DNA of 64,000 nucleotides from assembly GCF_002234675.1 (NCBI RefSeq), contig NC_019864.2:17890082-17954081 (forward strand). The letters are read 5' to 3'. This stretch comes from Oryzias latipes. Its lineage: Eukaryota; Chordata; Actinopteri; Beloniformes; Adrianichthyidae. Numbering within the stretch: the first letter of the stretch is position 1; the number at the start of each line of letters is the position of its first letter. This document shows, piece by piece, positions 33,401 through 44,951 of the stretch. The position numbers and the translations under genes were made by a program. The notes under the pieces are model-generated. The model was not told where the DNA came from, searched no databases, and worked only from the letters and a program-made list of their open reading frames with translations.

Positions 33401-36400
33401 ATAATTTAGGTAAACAATATATATATTTCTCATGTCATATCCAGGGCGCCATAGTAATCACAAAAAACACAATTTAAAATTCTAGATTTGGGGTCTATGC
33501 TCATAATTTACTGCAGAGATGCACTTACAAAACCGTGCTTGTTATAATTTAATGCAAATCAGGGCTTCATCTTCACCATGGTCTTTTAGTCTTTGATCGA
33601 TCAGAAAGAAGATTTTCTTTAACAAGCAATTCTTTTTTCATGATTATAAACAAGACATTATTTGAGAACATATTTTCAATGAATATATATTTTATCCAAG
33701 CAAACTTCAAATCCATTTAATCTGCTACATTTTTACCTTTAGGTCCTATATGTATCTAATAGGACAATAAAAAACAATTACAAGCACCAAGGTGAAGAAG
33801 TCACTCAGTTCATGTGTTGTTTCACATAAAATGTTAGCAAAATTGTTAAATTTGCACCAATAGAAGAGTATTACAGAGTTCAGCAAAAGTAAAAGTGGAG
33901 AAACTACTGGCGCCAGCTTTAAGGCATGAAATCAGACTCAAGAAAAAAACAGTTTAGAGAAGATCAACAATCCACAACGATCAACAGGGTTCTGTAAATT
34001 TGACCCAACAAAAAACAACACATCTAAAAGACACAAAAATGACCAAAAATGTTATATTCTCCTGACTACCAGAGTTAAAACACATTGTCCAGTCAGTTTG
34101 TTTTATATCCATCAAAAACTATAATTCCCTGGGCCCCACCCCTTTACATTTGGTATCACTGAAAAGCTCTAAATGTCCTCTGTAGGTACCAAAATGATTG
34201 AATTTAGTGGTATGCAGTGGTTGGGAGATATTTTGGTAGAGAAATGTCCTCTACAAAGGATAAACTTGGATTGTTGAAGTGAGTAAGATAAGAATTAACG
34301 AGTAAGGATAGATAAATATAAGACAGAAGGGTATGCAGGTATCCGCAATACTTTTTGGGGGCAATTGGAAAATCAGAAGGGTTCAGGGTAAATCTCAAGC
34401 AGAGGAAAACATAAATAAAGTCTTTTTGACACAATACTATATGCTACCAGAACTGCTTTCTTCTTTCGGTTAAGATTCATTAAACTCTCTTAACATGTGA
34501 AAAGTACTTAACATTCTTAAAAATTAGCAAAGGCCACATTTAATAACCTCATAAATGTTGTAAAATTTCCATACAATTTTGATGAGTTATTTTTCATTAT
34601 AGGCACACAATTATTATTATCCCAATAGCTCTACTGGATTTTCCCTGCACAAGGTAAAAAACCCTGCATTATTCAAAAAGTCTTTTTTTTTTCCTTTTAA
34701 GATTCCAGCGTGCCTCATTTTTTACTGTGTGAATCAGGTTTTTAGTGGACGATAAATGGCTTTTTGACAGTCATTATAGCATTATCGTATCAGTCCAATC
34801 GCTGCTGACTCACTATTTTTGAAGTGCGCTTTAGTCCTGAAATGGTCTGTTTGTCAATATGTAGGTGTGCTGCGCCGTAATCTGAATAAACGGTTGCAAA
34901 GGTAACTAAAATGTACACAGTGGCTTAAAGAAACATGCAAAATAGATCCTTTGTGACTTATATTAAAGGAGAGACTAAATTCCAAACACTTTTGTATTCA
35001 TTTCTGTGTGTAATTGATGCAGAAATATGTACAAACAGATGAGTGAAATGTTGAATCATCTGAAGCCCCACTTGAAAGCTTACATAAAGAGTGTCTGTCA
35101 CATGTTTAAAACAGCAAATCATTGATCATGATGTTTTAGGAATGATCAGATTCCTATTTAAAAAAGGTAGTCAAGTGTTACCACAGCAACAGACCATAGA
35201 AAGCTAATTCAAACAATACTCTGCTTATTGTGATTGTTACTACAATGACTGATGTTTGTGGGAACATTTTTACTTTTTAGGTTTATCTTGTGAAATTAAT
35301 TGTTGTGGTTTCTGCTTGTATTCATTGACAAGTTCATGTTTCAATCCCGTTTTTAATCATCACACCTCATTAAGGTCAGCTCCATCACTCTTGAAGTCCG
35401 AGTTCTCTCATGTCTCTCAAATGTTTGGTTTTTTTTGCTGCACATTTTCAACTTTTTGGTTTTTTTTTCAGTCATGTTCCATTTATTTTTTAAGTTTTAT
35501 TGTTTGATTTTAGTTTAAGGTCATATCAACCTGCCCTCAGTCTCATGTATCTTTTGTCAGCCACATTTTTTCTCTTCCCTTAAATTAAAAGTATAATACT
35601 TTTATGTGTAAAATATAGTGCTGGCAGGTGATGTATCATGAGCCACATACTGATTTAGCCTTTTTTGATATGTAATTGTAAAATCAATGAAGCTTGTCAA
35701 TTTTTGTATGTTTATTATCTGTTCATGCAAAGCTAAACTCACTCCTTTCTTTCTGTTTTGAGGTGAAATTCTTATAAAACAAAAGGGTTAGAAGCAGTTT
35801 GAAGTAGATTACATTAGAACTCTCTAATCTGGAATAAAAGTCACCAATTAGGATTCTTAATAGAACAAAAGCTCCAGGAAAAAAAATGTATCCTCTGCTC
35901 ATTTTATTCAGAAAAAAACATTGTCATAGTTTTAAAATATTTTGCAATCTTGTGAAAAAAATGGGATCATAATCTTAATTTACGCATTATTTTTGCAATA
36001 TCTAAAATCTTAAATAATGTAATGTTTAAATACATTTAATCATTTAATTTTTAAGATTTCCTAAGAAATTGCATTTTTATTTATGTAATCTTTTACAAAA
36101 ACGCATAAATGTGTGGAGAAAATGTTTGATGTATGTGATTATATTGACACTTTGACAGTTTTAAGCTTTTTCCACAATATTTAATAAAGTTTAAAGACTG
36201 AAATGTATTACAAAAATGCTAATAATTGCTCAATGACTGTTGCAAATCAGCACTTTATTTGTACGTAGCTCCATAAAAATTGTCATTTTTAGTATTAATA
36301 CTTAAAGGCTGTATCTCTGACATGACCACACAGACAATGACAACCTGCAACCACAAAACATCTGTGTTTTTGGGGCAGTAACTCAAACAACCCACACAAG

Positions 36401-37564
36401 CTTTGGGACAAATCGCCTAGAAACAAAGGCACAGGTTGAACCAAGAATCTTCACACCGCCAGGAAACTTCATTACCAAGCATGTCAGCACGCATCCAAAA
36501 ATGAAAAAAAAATGGGTTTTTTCTCCATTTAAAATCTATTTTTTACTGATTCATATTAGTATTTCTTGTTGCATGAACTCCTGAAGCTCAGAGTTGTCCT
36601 CTTTGGATCCACCAGGAATGATAAAGATGCCATTTAGAAGGTGCTCTTTAAAAGTGGGTTAGATCTCCCGCTTTTGTTTTTCTAGTCACATGCAGAGAAG
36701 AGCATCAAACATGGAGAGTTGCAGTAGGTTTAAAAAAACAACATGTAAATGGATTTGCAGGTAATAGATTGCAAAAAAGAACACAAACAAGTCTGAAGCT
36801 TTTCTGCAGTATAAAAGATGAAGCAACAATGTTACACAGATAGTAGTAGAGTACTGTTTTGATGTGTCATTAGTGATTTAAAATGTGCAGAAGAACAAGA
36901 ATGGAGAAAGAAAAGGGAAAGCAGGTTTGAATCTGCAGCGTCTCTTGAAATCAGACGGCATAGTGTGAGTTCTGTCATTTTCCAGGTAGGTGTTGTCCCT
37001 GTAAGATAATGATGAAGAGAGGCGGTGGATTAGTTCTTTCAAAGAATGAAGACATACTTCCTCTGCAAGATAAAACATGCAAGCACAAGATCTCTGTTGG
37101 GCTGGACTCTGCACTAATGTATGTTCTGGAAGGCATTCAAATAGCTACGATGTATGAAGGAAGTGTATAAAAGTGTATGTGGAGTTTGTTTTGTTCACGG
37201 TAATTCAATGCCAACAAAGTTTATCTGAAAAATCTTTTCAGTATATCTTTGAGCAAACTCTTTTCTTAGTTCTAGATTAATCAGACCCTCCTGTGATACT
37301 GTCATCTAAGCATTCATTGGTTGACATGCTTTGAAAATACTATTATTTTTAACTGTGAACAATAATTAAAATTCAATGTTATCAATATCTATATAAGATG
37401 AAAAAAGTAAAGCTTTTCTAAAAAAACGTTTTTTAATCACTTGCCCTGGATTATCAAAAAAAATACCAGCAAGTGTTTTAGTTTTATTGCTGCTCTTTGT
37501 GTGCAAAACACAAGGCAAAAGTTGGCTGAGCTCATGTTTGTTAAGGTGTGTTTTCAAAACATGT

Positions 37565-37581
37565 CCAGTAGAGGGCAGTAG
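37565..37581 (+). promoter_or_regulatory. CTCF-like core motif
   Basis: CCAGTAGAGGGCAGTAG is a very good match to the vertebrate CTCF core, in plus orientation, about 18 kb from the znf710 start. Predicted by eye. Confidence 0.45.
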
Positions 37582-38409
37582 TGCAGTATAATTTAAATGC
37601 ACATGGGGCTACTCTTACCTGTCGGTGAGGACGATACACACCTGCATTGAAATCCAAAGTGAGAAGTGTAATTCTTTTTTAGAGACAGTGAATAATTAAG
37701 AAATAAATTGAGCAAAAGACTGAATTAACCAAAAAAAAAAAAAAAACTAGCAGCTTGAATATTTAGAGAAGGCATCTTTAACTCTGGGGAAAGAAGATGA
37801 AAGTAAAACCAAACAAAAAAAGTTGTTAATGCCACAATGAGAATAAACAAAACATTTCAGAAAACAGTAAAGGCGATCAAACATACATTTTTGTTTTAGT
37901 AGAATTGTTTATTGTCAATAATAAAGACAGGATATTTCACCTTGATAGAATGTCTTGTATTGAAAAGAAGTTCTGATGAATGTAACTGTTTATTCATTTT
38001 TAATTTTTTTCATTTAGTTTTAAAATGCTACCTTTTAAGTACTTTGACAGCTCAGAGTAAAAAAATTTGAAAAAAAAAAGGAAAGTCTGATTACAAATAT
38101 GGAAGTAGAAAAACCTATCAAAGCAAACAAAAATTACATAAACTAATATAGAAAAAACAGCGAAAGTCAAGAAAAATAATGCAAACTATGTGATTGAATA
38201 AAATCTGACAACAGGGAGAAGCTAAATGCATTTTCCTTTCATTTGGTTTTTCTTATTGTATTGCAAATCTCCCACTTCTGCAAAGATCTGTTGTCTTCAT
38301 GTTATTACTTATTCAGCATAATGTAATGTGAGACTATCAATTATTATTTTCAAACGAATTCCTTTAGAACATGGAGAAGAAATTAGTTATAGAGAGCCCA
38401 GTCAAACAT

Positions 38410-38660
38410 GTTACCGTGGTGTAGCGGTAGGGTGGGCGAGCCCAATCGGATGACCGCAGGCTCGATTCCCGCCCGTCCATGCGCTGAAGCGCTGAACCCC
38501 ACACTGCCCCCGGGGTGATTGGTGCCAGCGCTCTGCAGCAGAGGTGCCATCAGTGTGTGAATGTGTGTGTGTGAATGGATGAATGGGACTGTGACTTCAA
38601 AGCACCTTGGGCCTTCCAAGAAGGTAGAAAAATGCTATACCAGCATTCACCATTTACCAT
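38410..38660 (+). mobile_element. tRNA-derived SINE with L2-like tail
   Basis: The head has a Pol III A-box (TGGTGTAGCGG, 38417–38427) and B-box (GGCTCGATTCC, 38459–38469) at tRNA spacing. The body has a (TG)n patch. The tail (AGCACCTTGGGCCTTCC … AATGCTATACCAGCATTCACCATTTACCAT) resembles L2-type LINE tails, the usual partner for reverse transcription. It ends about 30 bp before the ERV insertion. Confidence 0.85.
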
Positions 38661-38692
38661 ATTCACTGTTGAAGTTTACCTTCATCAGGTGT

Positions 38693-39198
38693 TGTGAAGA
38701 AACTGGATTCTCTAGAAAGGACTATATTAAATTTTAGTTCGTAACCCCGTCAGTTTCTTACACACAGAAATAATGAATAATGACTCAGAGACAGTAACTT
38801 AGCTTTTGTGGAGGTTTTACTTCGCACAAACACGAAGGGGACAGACATGAACATGGTACATTCAAAGTCCGAACCAACGAGCTCAGGGATGGGCTTTGGT
38901 ATAAAAACCCTGCATTTGCATATTCAGAAGATCGTCCGATGGGCCTCGTGTGAAAAACAAGCCCACAGGTTACTGCTGGAGAGAACCTCCAAGGCTAAAG
39001 TGAAGATAAGTCTGAGGCCTGCTCAGCAGAAAACATGCACAGAAAAGAGGGAGTATGGGAAGAAACTGTTAGAACAATAGTTTGGCTGTGCTTTCTTCAA
39101 ATGTAATATAATTTTGAGATGACAATACATGCTCAGTGAATTAAGTTTAAACCATTAGTGTAATAAAAGTTAAAGGCAGTTTCTAACTATTCTTCACA
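38693..39198 (-). repeat. 3' LTR of the endogenous retrovirus
   Basis: 506 bp, starting TGTGAAG and ending CTTCACA, the same as the other LTR on direct reading. On the plus strand it carries TATAAAAA at 38900–38907 and AATAAA at 39162–39167, opposite to the direction of the pol relics. Confidence 0.95.
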
Positions 39199-39216
39199 TA
39201 CCCCCCTGTTTGTCAT
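39199..39216 (-). other. Polypurine tract of the ERV
   Basis: On the minus strand AAACAGGGGGGTA directly precedes the 3' LTR. This is the normal primer for plus-strand DNA synthesis and fixes the element's orientation. Confidence 0.75.
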
Positions 39217-40129
39217 ATCAAAATTATATATGGATAGTCAGCAGAACACTTCTCATCATCAACCATATTCCATTTCACGAAGATTTTCAGTATAGGCAGC
39301 ATATCGGCTCTGCATCGAAAACGAAAGTGTATAGGTACATGTAAATACAAAAGAAAACATAAAATCAACGTGAATAAATGAGCATATCAGAGGTGGTAGG
39401 TGATACATGTGTGTTGATGCGAAAACCTCCAGGGCTAAACTTATACCATCTGTGTGAAACTTTCATTGAGCAGTCAGGGAGGGCAAAACTCATCAACGGC
39501 CCTGTGCCCCTCAGCAGTCATCCGTAAGGATACGCATGCATCACCAGTCCAAACCTCGGCACAATTTCAGTAATTAAAGTTACATAGAACAAGAAACAAA
39601 TTAATAAATAAATAAAATTTAAAAAAAAATCAAATCAAACAAAAGAAAAACAATAAAAGAAATCTGTAAAGACCAGTTCCAACCACGAGCGGATGCGAAC
39701 CAGGTTAATTGTAGGCATAATGCTGATAGAGTCGGCCTGACAGCATCTTGGCGATCATTCATTTGACACATGGAATCAAACAGGTGGCGGAAAGAAAAAA
39801 GAAAAACACACAGAGGGGACTGGAGTGACCAGTTTTATCAGTACACTCCACCAGAAGTAAACCAATAAAGTGGGGACCCAGACCAGTAGGCGTCAGTCAT
39901 CTGAGAAAAAATGTGTGATTTAAGGGCCTTGACCTCGCTGATGATGTGAATGAGATCTCCAGAGGAAGAGGGAATAAAATTACAAGATGAAACCACGAGC
40001 AACAGCTGGACCCATGTCAGCTGGTTCGAAGCTCACTGTAGCTGGAAGAGAGCAGCGCTAGAGGAAACACACCAGGGAACGCCCCTCGCCAGGAGTGGTG
40101 TCACACTGCGGCGGCTTCGTAGTTGGACT

Positions 40130-40345
40130 TCAACCAGGGATGCGTCTCAAAATGTCAGTCTCATAGGCTCTCAGCAATTTACAGTGGCTTACGTGAATCC
40201 AGGAGGGTTCAGCAATTCGTACTGCGGTTGGCATAGCGAGGAGAACCTTGAAGGGTCCCGTCCACCTCAGGTGTGACCAATCAGTCCGTTAAATGGCCTT
40301 CAGGTAAAGCAGGTCACCGACAGAGGCCTTCTGGTCAGGATGCAG
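40130..40345 (-). pseudogene. ERV integrase C-terminal end (interrupted)
   Basis: About 71 codons on the minus strand, with an in-frame TAA at 40289–40291 and a terminal TGA at 40130–40132. Recognisable are a GDLLYLK-like strand, the W-x-GPF(K)VLL stretch, PTAV, and a W-I-H-x-S-H-C-K ending, the layout of the integrase C-terminal domain of gamma-type retroviruses. The catalytic core upstream is missing. It is a relic without function. Confidence 0.8.
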
Positions 40346-40829
40346 AGTCTGTGGGGAGGAGAGAGCTGGAGGCAGACTCAATGTTTCCTTTGTTCTCACA
40401 GCTTTCTTCAAACAATCATGTAAATTATCAATGGTGCCAGTAGAGCCAGGCATGAGAGTAGAAAAAAAAATCAGGAAAAAAATAAAATAAATAAAATAAA
40501 AATAAAATTGTGGGGAAAAAAAAATATTGAAAGTGAAACAGACAAGAACTGCGTCTCATTTTAACAGCACCATGAGCGTTAGGTCCTAAATAAATAAATC
40601 ATACACGGACACAGTAAAACGGTAAAAACAGGCGCGTTGACTAATGGGAAAGTTTGAACGGAAGGGAGTAGAGCAGTCTGCATGTGATTCTGGAGAATTT
40701 GCACAAGAGAATCACAGGTGACATTGTTACAACTATGCAGCTTACAGCGAGTGAGTGAAGGTGGGGGCTGATCAGATAAGGTGGTGAGGTCCGGGGAGAG
40801 AAATAATTTTGCTAGAAACAGAAACTAAA

Positions 40830-40925
40830 TGTCCCAAAAAATTTTAACCTGTGCTTGGGCCAGCTGGAGGTTAGTCTTACTGCACTTATTCCCCTGAGAG
40901 TTGAAACTTCGAAAGATTAGCAGAC
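40830..40925 (-). pseudogene. ERV reverse-transcriptase scrap (frameshifted)
   Basis: On the minus strand a short NLQLAQAQVK stretch is followed, after a frameshift, by F-L-G-H-L-V-S-like residues. That matches the end of the retroviral RT palm, where a K-x-L-G-H motif is usual. Only about 30 codons are recognisable, so confidence is moderate. Confidence 0.5.
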
Positions 40926-41969
40926 ATGTCCATTAAAAAAAATGTGAGGCGAGTTAGTGGACCAGAGATCCTCAGGAATGCTTTTAAGGGGTCAGTCCTG
41001 ATTTACAAGCAGAAATGCAGGGACCTGATCAGTGGGGTCAGAAGGCTGCAATCAAACTTTTTATGAGCAGGGAGAGTGAACTAAAAAAAGGGAAGCGGCA
41101 TCAGCCATCTGAGTCTGATCATGTTTATTCAAGAAGGAGGTGTGTCCTGCACAAACTGATCCACGTCTGCTTTGTAAGAAATGATACTTTCTATAGCTTT
41201 TTCTGAACATCTACCTTAGTCCATGTCCTAAACACTAAAACACGTCCTATCATTATTCTGAGAGCATAGAAAGCTGTTATATCTGCTTACAACTGAGAAA
41301 TCACCCCTCCTTTCTGCGAGTTCTCATCAGCCTGTCTGCAGGCTCGGGCACGCGCACTCTGATCTGTGAAGCTGTTCCCCCCTCCTTCTGCTCTGTCCTG
41401 CACTCTGAGGCTGCTTAACTTTCCATGAAATCCATAATCTTTAACCAATTTATCAAAATACTTGATTAATGTCTGATCCTGACTTTCCACATACTTCCAA
41501 ACTTCATGAAAAGCTTTCTGGACCTGACCAATGTGCCGTCTTTCTTTTTAGTGAGATTTTGTGAATGAGTCCCACCCATCTTTTTGAGGTTTTTGATCGA
41601 CGATCAGCCACAACGTTCTCAGGAATTCATAGACCACACCATGCTTCTACAAGAGCTAAATCCCTTGCGGATGTGGCTGTCCTGAGAACCAGCTTCTCAA
41701 TTTCAATCACAAACCAGAGCTCCCACCCAAGTAACCCTTTTTATGGATTCTCCAGCACTGAATCTAATCAGTAGAAAAAGCTTGGAGAATCAGAAAGAAA
41801 CCTAATTATTTGTCAACTGAGTCACTATTTTGTTTTAGAACGAGGCATTAATCAAAGTGAGCACACACCACAGGAGCTGTCGAAGAGAGCACACTCAGAC
41901 ACAGACAGAGAGGCCCAAGAAGCATCACACACATATTTCCCCCGGAGCTCCGTTTACTCCATGTGCGGC

Positions 41970-43128
41970 CCACACAGGACCTTCAGCACAAAATTTTGGA
42001 CACACAGTCCTGTCGTTGGACACACAGTCCTTTCGTTGTCCTTATAGGACAGTTAGCGCTAAATTTTGGACACACAGTCCTGTTGTTGGACACACAGTCC
42101 TTTCGTTGTCCTTATAGGACAGTTAGCGCTAAATTTTGGACACACAGTCCTGTTGTTGGACACACAGCCCTTCCTTCGTCTACACAAGACGTTTAGCGCA
42201 AAAATTTTGGACACACAGTCCTTCCGTTGGACACACAGTCCTTCATTCGTCTACACAAGACGTTTAGCGCAAAATTTTGGACACACAGTCCTTCCGTTGG
42301 ACACACAGTCCTTCATTCGTCTACACAAGACGTTTAGCGCAAAATTTTTGGACACACAGTCCTTTCGTTGGACACACAGTCCTTTTGTTGTCCTTATAGG
42401 ACAGTTAGCGCTAAATTTTGGACACACAGTCCTGTTGTTGGACACACAGTCCTTCCTTCGTCTACACAAGACGTTTAGCGCAAAATTTTTGGACACACAG
42501 TCCTTCCGTTGGACACACAGTCCTTCATTCGTCTACACAAGACGTTTAGCGCAAAATTTTTGGACACACAGTCCTTTCGTTGGACACACAGTCCTTTCGT
42601 TGTCCTTATAGGACAGTTAGCGCTAAATTTTGGACACACAGTCCTGTTGTTGGACACACAGTCCTTCCTTCGTCTACACAAGACGTTTAGCGCAAAATTT
42701 TTGGACACACAGTCCTTCCGTTGGACACACAGTCCTTCATTCGTCTACACAAGACGTTTAGCGCAAAATTTTGGACACACAGTCCTTCCGTTGGACACAC
42801 AGTCCTTCATTCGTCTACACAAGACGTTTAGCGCAAAATTTTTGGACACACAGTCCTTTCGTTGGACACACAGTCCTTTCGTTGTCCTTATAGGACAGTT
42901 AGCGCTAAATTTTGGACACAAAGTCCTGTTGTTGGACACAGTCCTTCCTTCGTCTACACAAGACGTTTAGCGCAAAATTTTTGGACACACAGTCCTTCCG
43001 TTGGACACACAGTCCTTCATTCGTCTACACAAGACGTTTAGCGCAAAATTTTGGACACACAGTCCTTCCGTTGGACACACAGTCCTTTCTTCGGACACAC
43101 AGTCCTTTCTTCGTCCACACAGGACGTT
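41970..43128 (+). repeat. ~70-bp minisatellite with higher-order structure, inside the ERV
   Basis: About 16 tandem monomers of about 70 bp. Each contains two copies of GGACACACAGTCC (GGAC/GTCC arms around ACACA), then either TCTACACAAGACGTTTAGCGC or TCCTTATAGGACAGTTAGCGC, then AAATTTT. Three monomer types alternate: CCTGTTG, CTTCCGTTG and CTTTCGTTG. The CCTGTTGTTGG type recurs near 42079, 42149, 42432, 42643 and 42925, so higher-order periods are about 70, 211 and 282 bp. It ends where CGTCCACACAGGACG meets unique sequence. Open frames across it result from the sequence lacking stops, not from a gene. Confidence 0.95.
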
Positions 43129-43552
43129 TTTAACCTACTGAAGGCTATTAGTCGGTACACGCGGCGGTACCTACACTTCAGACTCGGGCACGCGCAGCAC
43201 CCTGACTGCAAGCGCTGCTCTGTTCAGCGTGCCCGCGCAGCAGTCAGGCTGCAGCCGTGTCTCTATTCTTCCCCCAAAGTTGATGCACGCACACACAAAG
43301 ACACAGACACATTCAAAGTAAGGCCCTAACAAGTAAAAAGAGGACAGACTTTCTGTGTGGCGTACTCACTTCAAGCAATGAACCTCGTTATTTGATGAGG
43401 GTCCGACGTGGCCGAGGGCAAAACTGGATCCGGGGCGAGGGCCGCTGATCCTGAAGGCGGATGTGTCAATGCTGAGGCTGTGATCTCAGACAGCATGCGG
43501 TTTTCAGGCAACCCCCCCCAGGGGTTCCAGCGATGTCCAGGGCGTCAGTCGG

Positions 43553-43569
43553 CCGGCTCAGAAGGACCA
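43553..43569 (-). other. ERV primer-binding site, tRNA-Tyr-like
   Basis: The minus strand reads TGGTCCTTCTGAGCCGG two bases inside the 5' LTR. It equals the complement of the tRNA-Tyr 3' end (CCGGCTCGAAGGACCA) except for one inserted T. Confidence 0.7.
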
Positions 43570-43571
43570 AA

Positions 43572-44077
43572 TGTGAAGAAACTGGATTCTCTAGAAAGGA
43601 CTATATTAAATTTTAGTTCGTAACCCCGTCAGTTTCTTACACACAGAAATAATGAATAATGACTCAGAGACAGTAACTTAGCTTTTGTGGAGGTTTTACT
43701 TCGCACAAACACGAAGGGGACAGACATGAACATGGTACATTCAAAGTCCGAACCAACGAGCTCAGGGATGGGCTTTGGTATAAAAACCCTGCATTTGCAT
43801 ATTCAGAAGATCGTCCGATGGGCCTCGTGTGAAAAACAAGCCCACAGGTTACTGCTGGAGAGAACCTCCAAGGCTAAAGTGAAGATAAGTCTGAGGCCTG
43901 CTCAGCAGAAAACATGCACAGAAAAGAGGGAGTATGGGAAGAAACTGTTAGAACAATAGTTTGGCTGTGCTTTCTTCAAATGTAATATAATTTTGAGATG
44001 ACAATACATGCTCAGTGAATTAAGTTTAAACCATTAGTGTAATAAAAGTTAAAGGCAGTTTCTAACTATTCTTCACA
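43572..44077 (-). repeat. 5' LTR of the endogenous retrovirus
   Basis: 506 bp, identical on inspection to 38693–39198. In the minus direction this is the upstream LTR, adjacent to the primer-binding site. On the plus strand TATAAAAA is at 43779–43786 and AATAAA at 44041–44046. Confidence 0.95.
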
Positions 44078-44936
44078 GGTGTCATCAGACTAATGAAGCC
44101 ACCTGGTTGAGAAGTAGAATGTGTCAAGAAAGATTTCAAGTCTAGACGCCATGACTCACCTTTAGGACTTAGTAGTCTAGATTTGATCCTTTAACTGGTA
44201 ACTTGACAAATGCATTAACCTTCACTTTATTGAGACTTGTGTGACCTAAGTAAAGCATTAACTGGATATTGTTGAAGTGACTCAATTCAAAGATCATCTT
44301 ATTAAAAATGTTTAGTCATTTCTACGTTAATGCTTTCTCAGTGAAAGCTGAATATGTGGGTCTGCTGAACTTATAGTGTGAGTCATTCGACTTGGATAAT
44401 CTGTCATTTCTTTTTTTCTGTTTTTGTGCATTAGGAGGAGTGAGTCCCTGAGAGTGTTTCCACTGCATCTAAAATAAGTTATGGGATTTTTCAAGACGTA
44501 CATGGGGGATCTCTCATCCTTTCTTTTTTTTTTTTACATCCATGTGAAAACTGTGGAACTCGCACATGTGAGCAACGTGAAAGAAAAACTGTGACTATCA
44601 AGAGAATGGTATAAAAAACCCTCAGTGGGAGTTCAAGCAAAGATAATTTTGTGACATTTTATCCTTGAAAAAAACTTATTTGTTTCTTAAAAAATAAAAA
44701 CACATTATTTTATTTATTTTTTAACGTTTTTTTTTTATTCTTTACTGCTACAAAATGTTTTATCCTTCCAGATGCTGGACTACTCGTCTTTCAATCTGCT
44801 ACATCTTTTAAAATGTGGTTTTTTTCCTGCCTTTCTGAGCTGCTTTAACAGACAGGGTTTAATCTTTTTCACGGGCACAGAAACTAAACAAAAAACAAAA
44901 AAAATCCAAGACGTTGTTAGAGATGTCATCAGAAAG

Positions 44937-44951
44937 CCACCAGGGGGAAGC
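44937..44951 (+). promoter_or_regulatory. CTCF-like core motif
   Basis: CCACCAGGGGGAAGC, close to the CTCF core (CCACCAGGGGGCGC type), plus orientation. Confidence 0.45.

Larger units (their letters stand above)
27570..38400. other. A/T-rich non-coding region on the 5' side of znf710
   Basis: About 11 kb without a recognisable exon. Identified pieces are the MITE at 29030, a decayed repeat near 30470, the minisatellite at 32850–33400 and a CTCF-like motif at 37565. Open frames in this stretch are 60–90 codons, lack conserved motifs, and several begin at non-ATG codons. Confidence 0.6.
38693..44077 (-). mobile_element. Endogenous retrovirus, defective, complete with both LTRs
   Basis: A 5385-bp provirus flanked by the 5-bp target duplication GGTGT (38688–38692 and 44078–44082). 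The two LTRs are 506 bp each, begin TGTGAAG and end CTTCACA, and no difference was seen on reading them side by side. Orientation is minus: next to the right LTR is a primer-binding site like tRNA-Tyr (43553–43569), next to the left LTR is a polypurine tract (AAACAGGGGGG, read on the minus strand), and the pol relics read on the minus strand. The interior is only about 4.4 kb. It retains a reverse-transcriptase-like scrap near 40840–40920 and the end of integrase at 40130–40345, both interrupted. No intact gag, pol or env frame remains. A 1.16-kb minisatellite fills much of the leader region. Confidence 0.9.

Noticed and set aside
38383..38619. 78-codon minus-strand frame
   Set aside because: It is an accidental translation of the tRNA-derived SINE.
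38808..39080. 90-codon frame present twice (also 43687–43959)
   Set aside because: It is LTR sequence; both copies read the same simply because the LTRs do, and it is antisense to the element.
41970..43128. CRISPR-like array
   Set aside because: The host is a vertebrate, the 'spacers' are themselves repeated, and the units are contiguous tandem copies inside a provirus.
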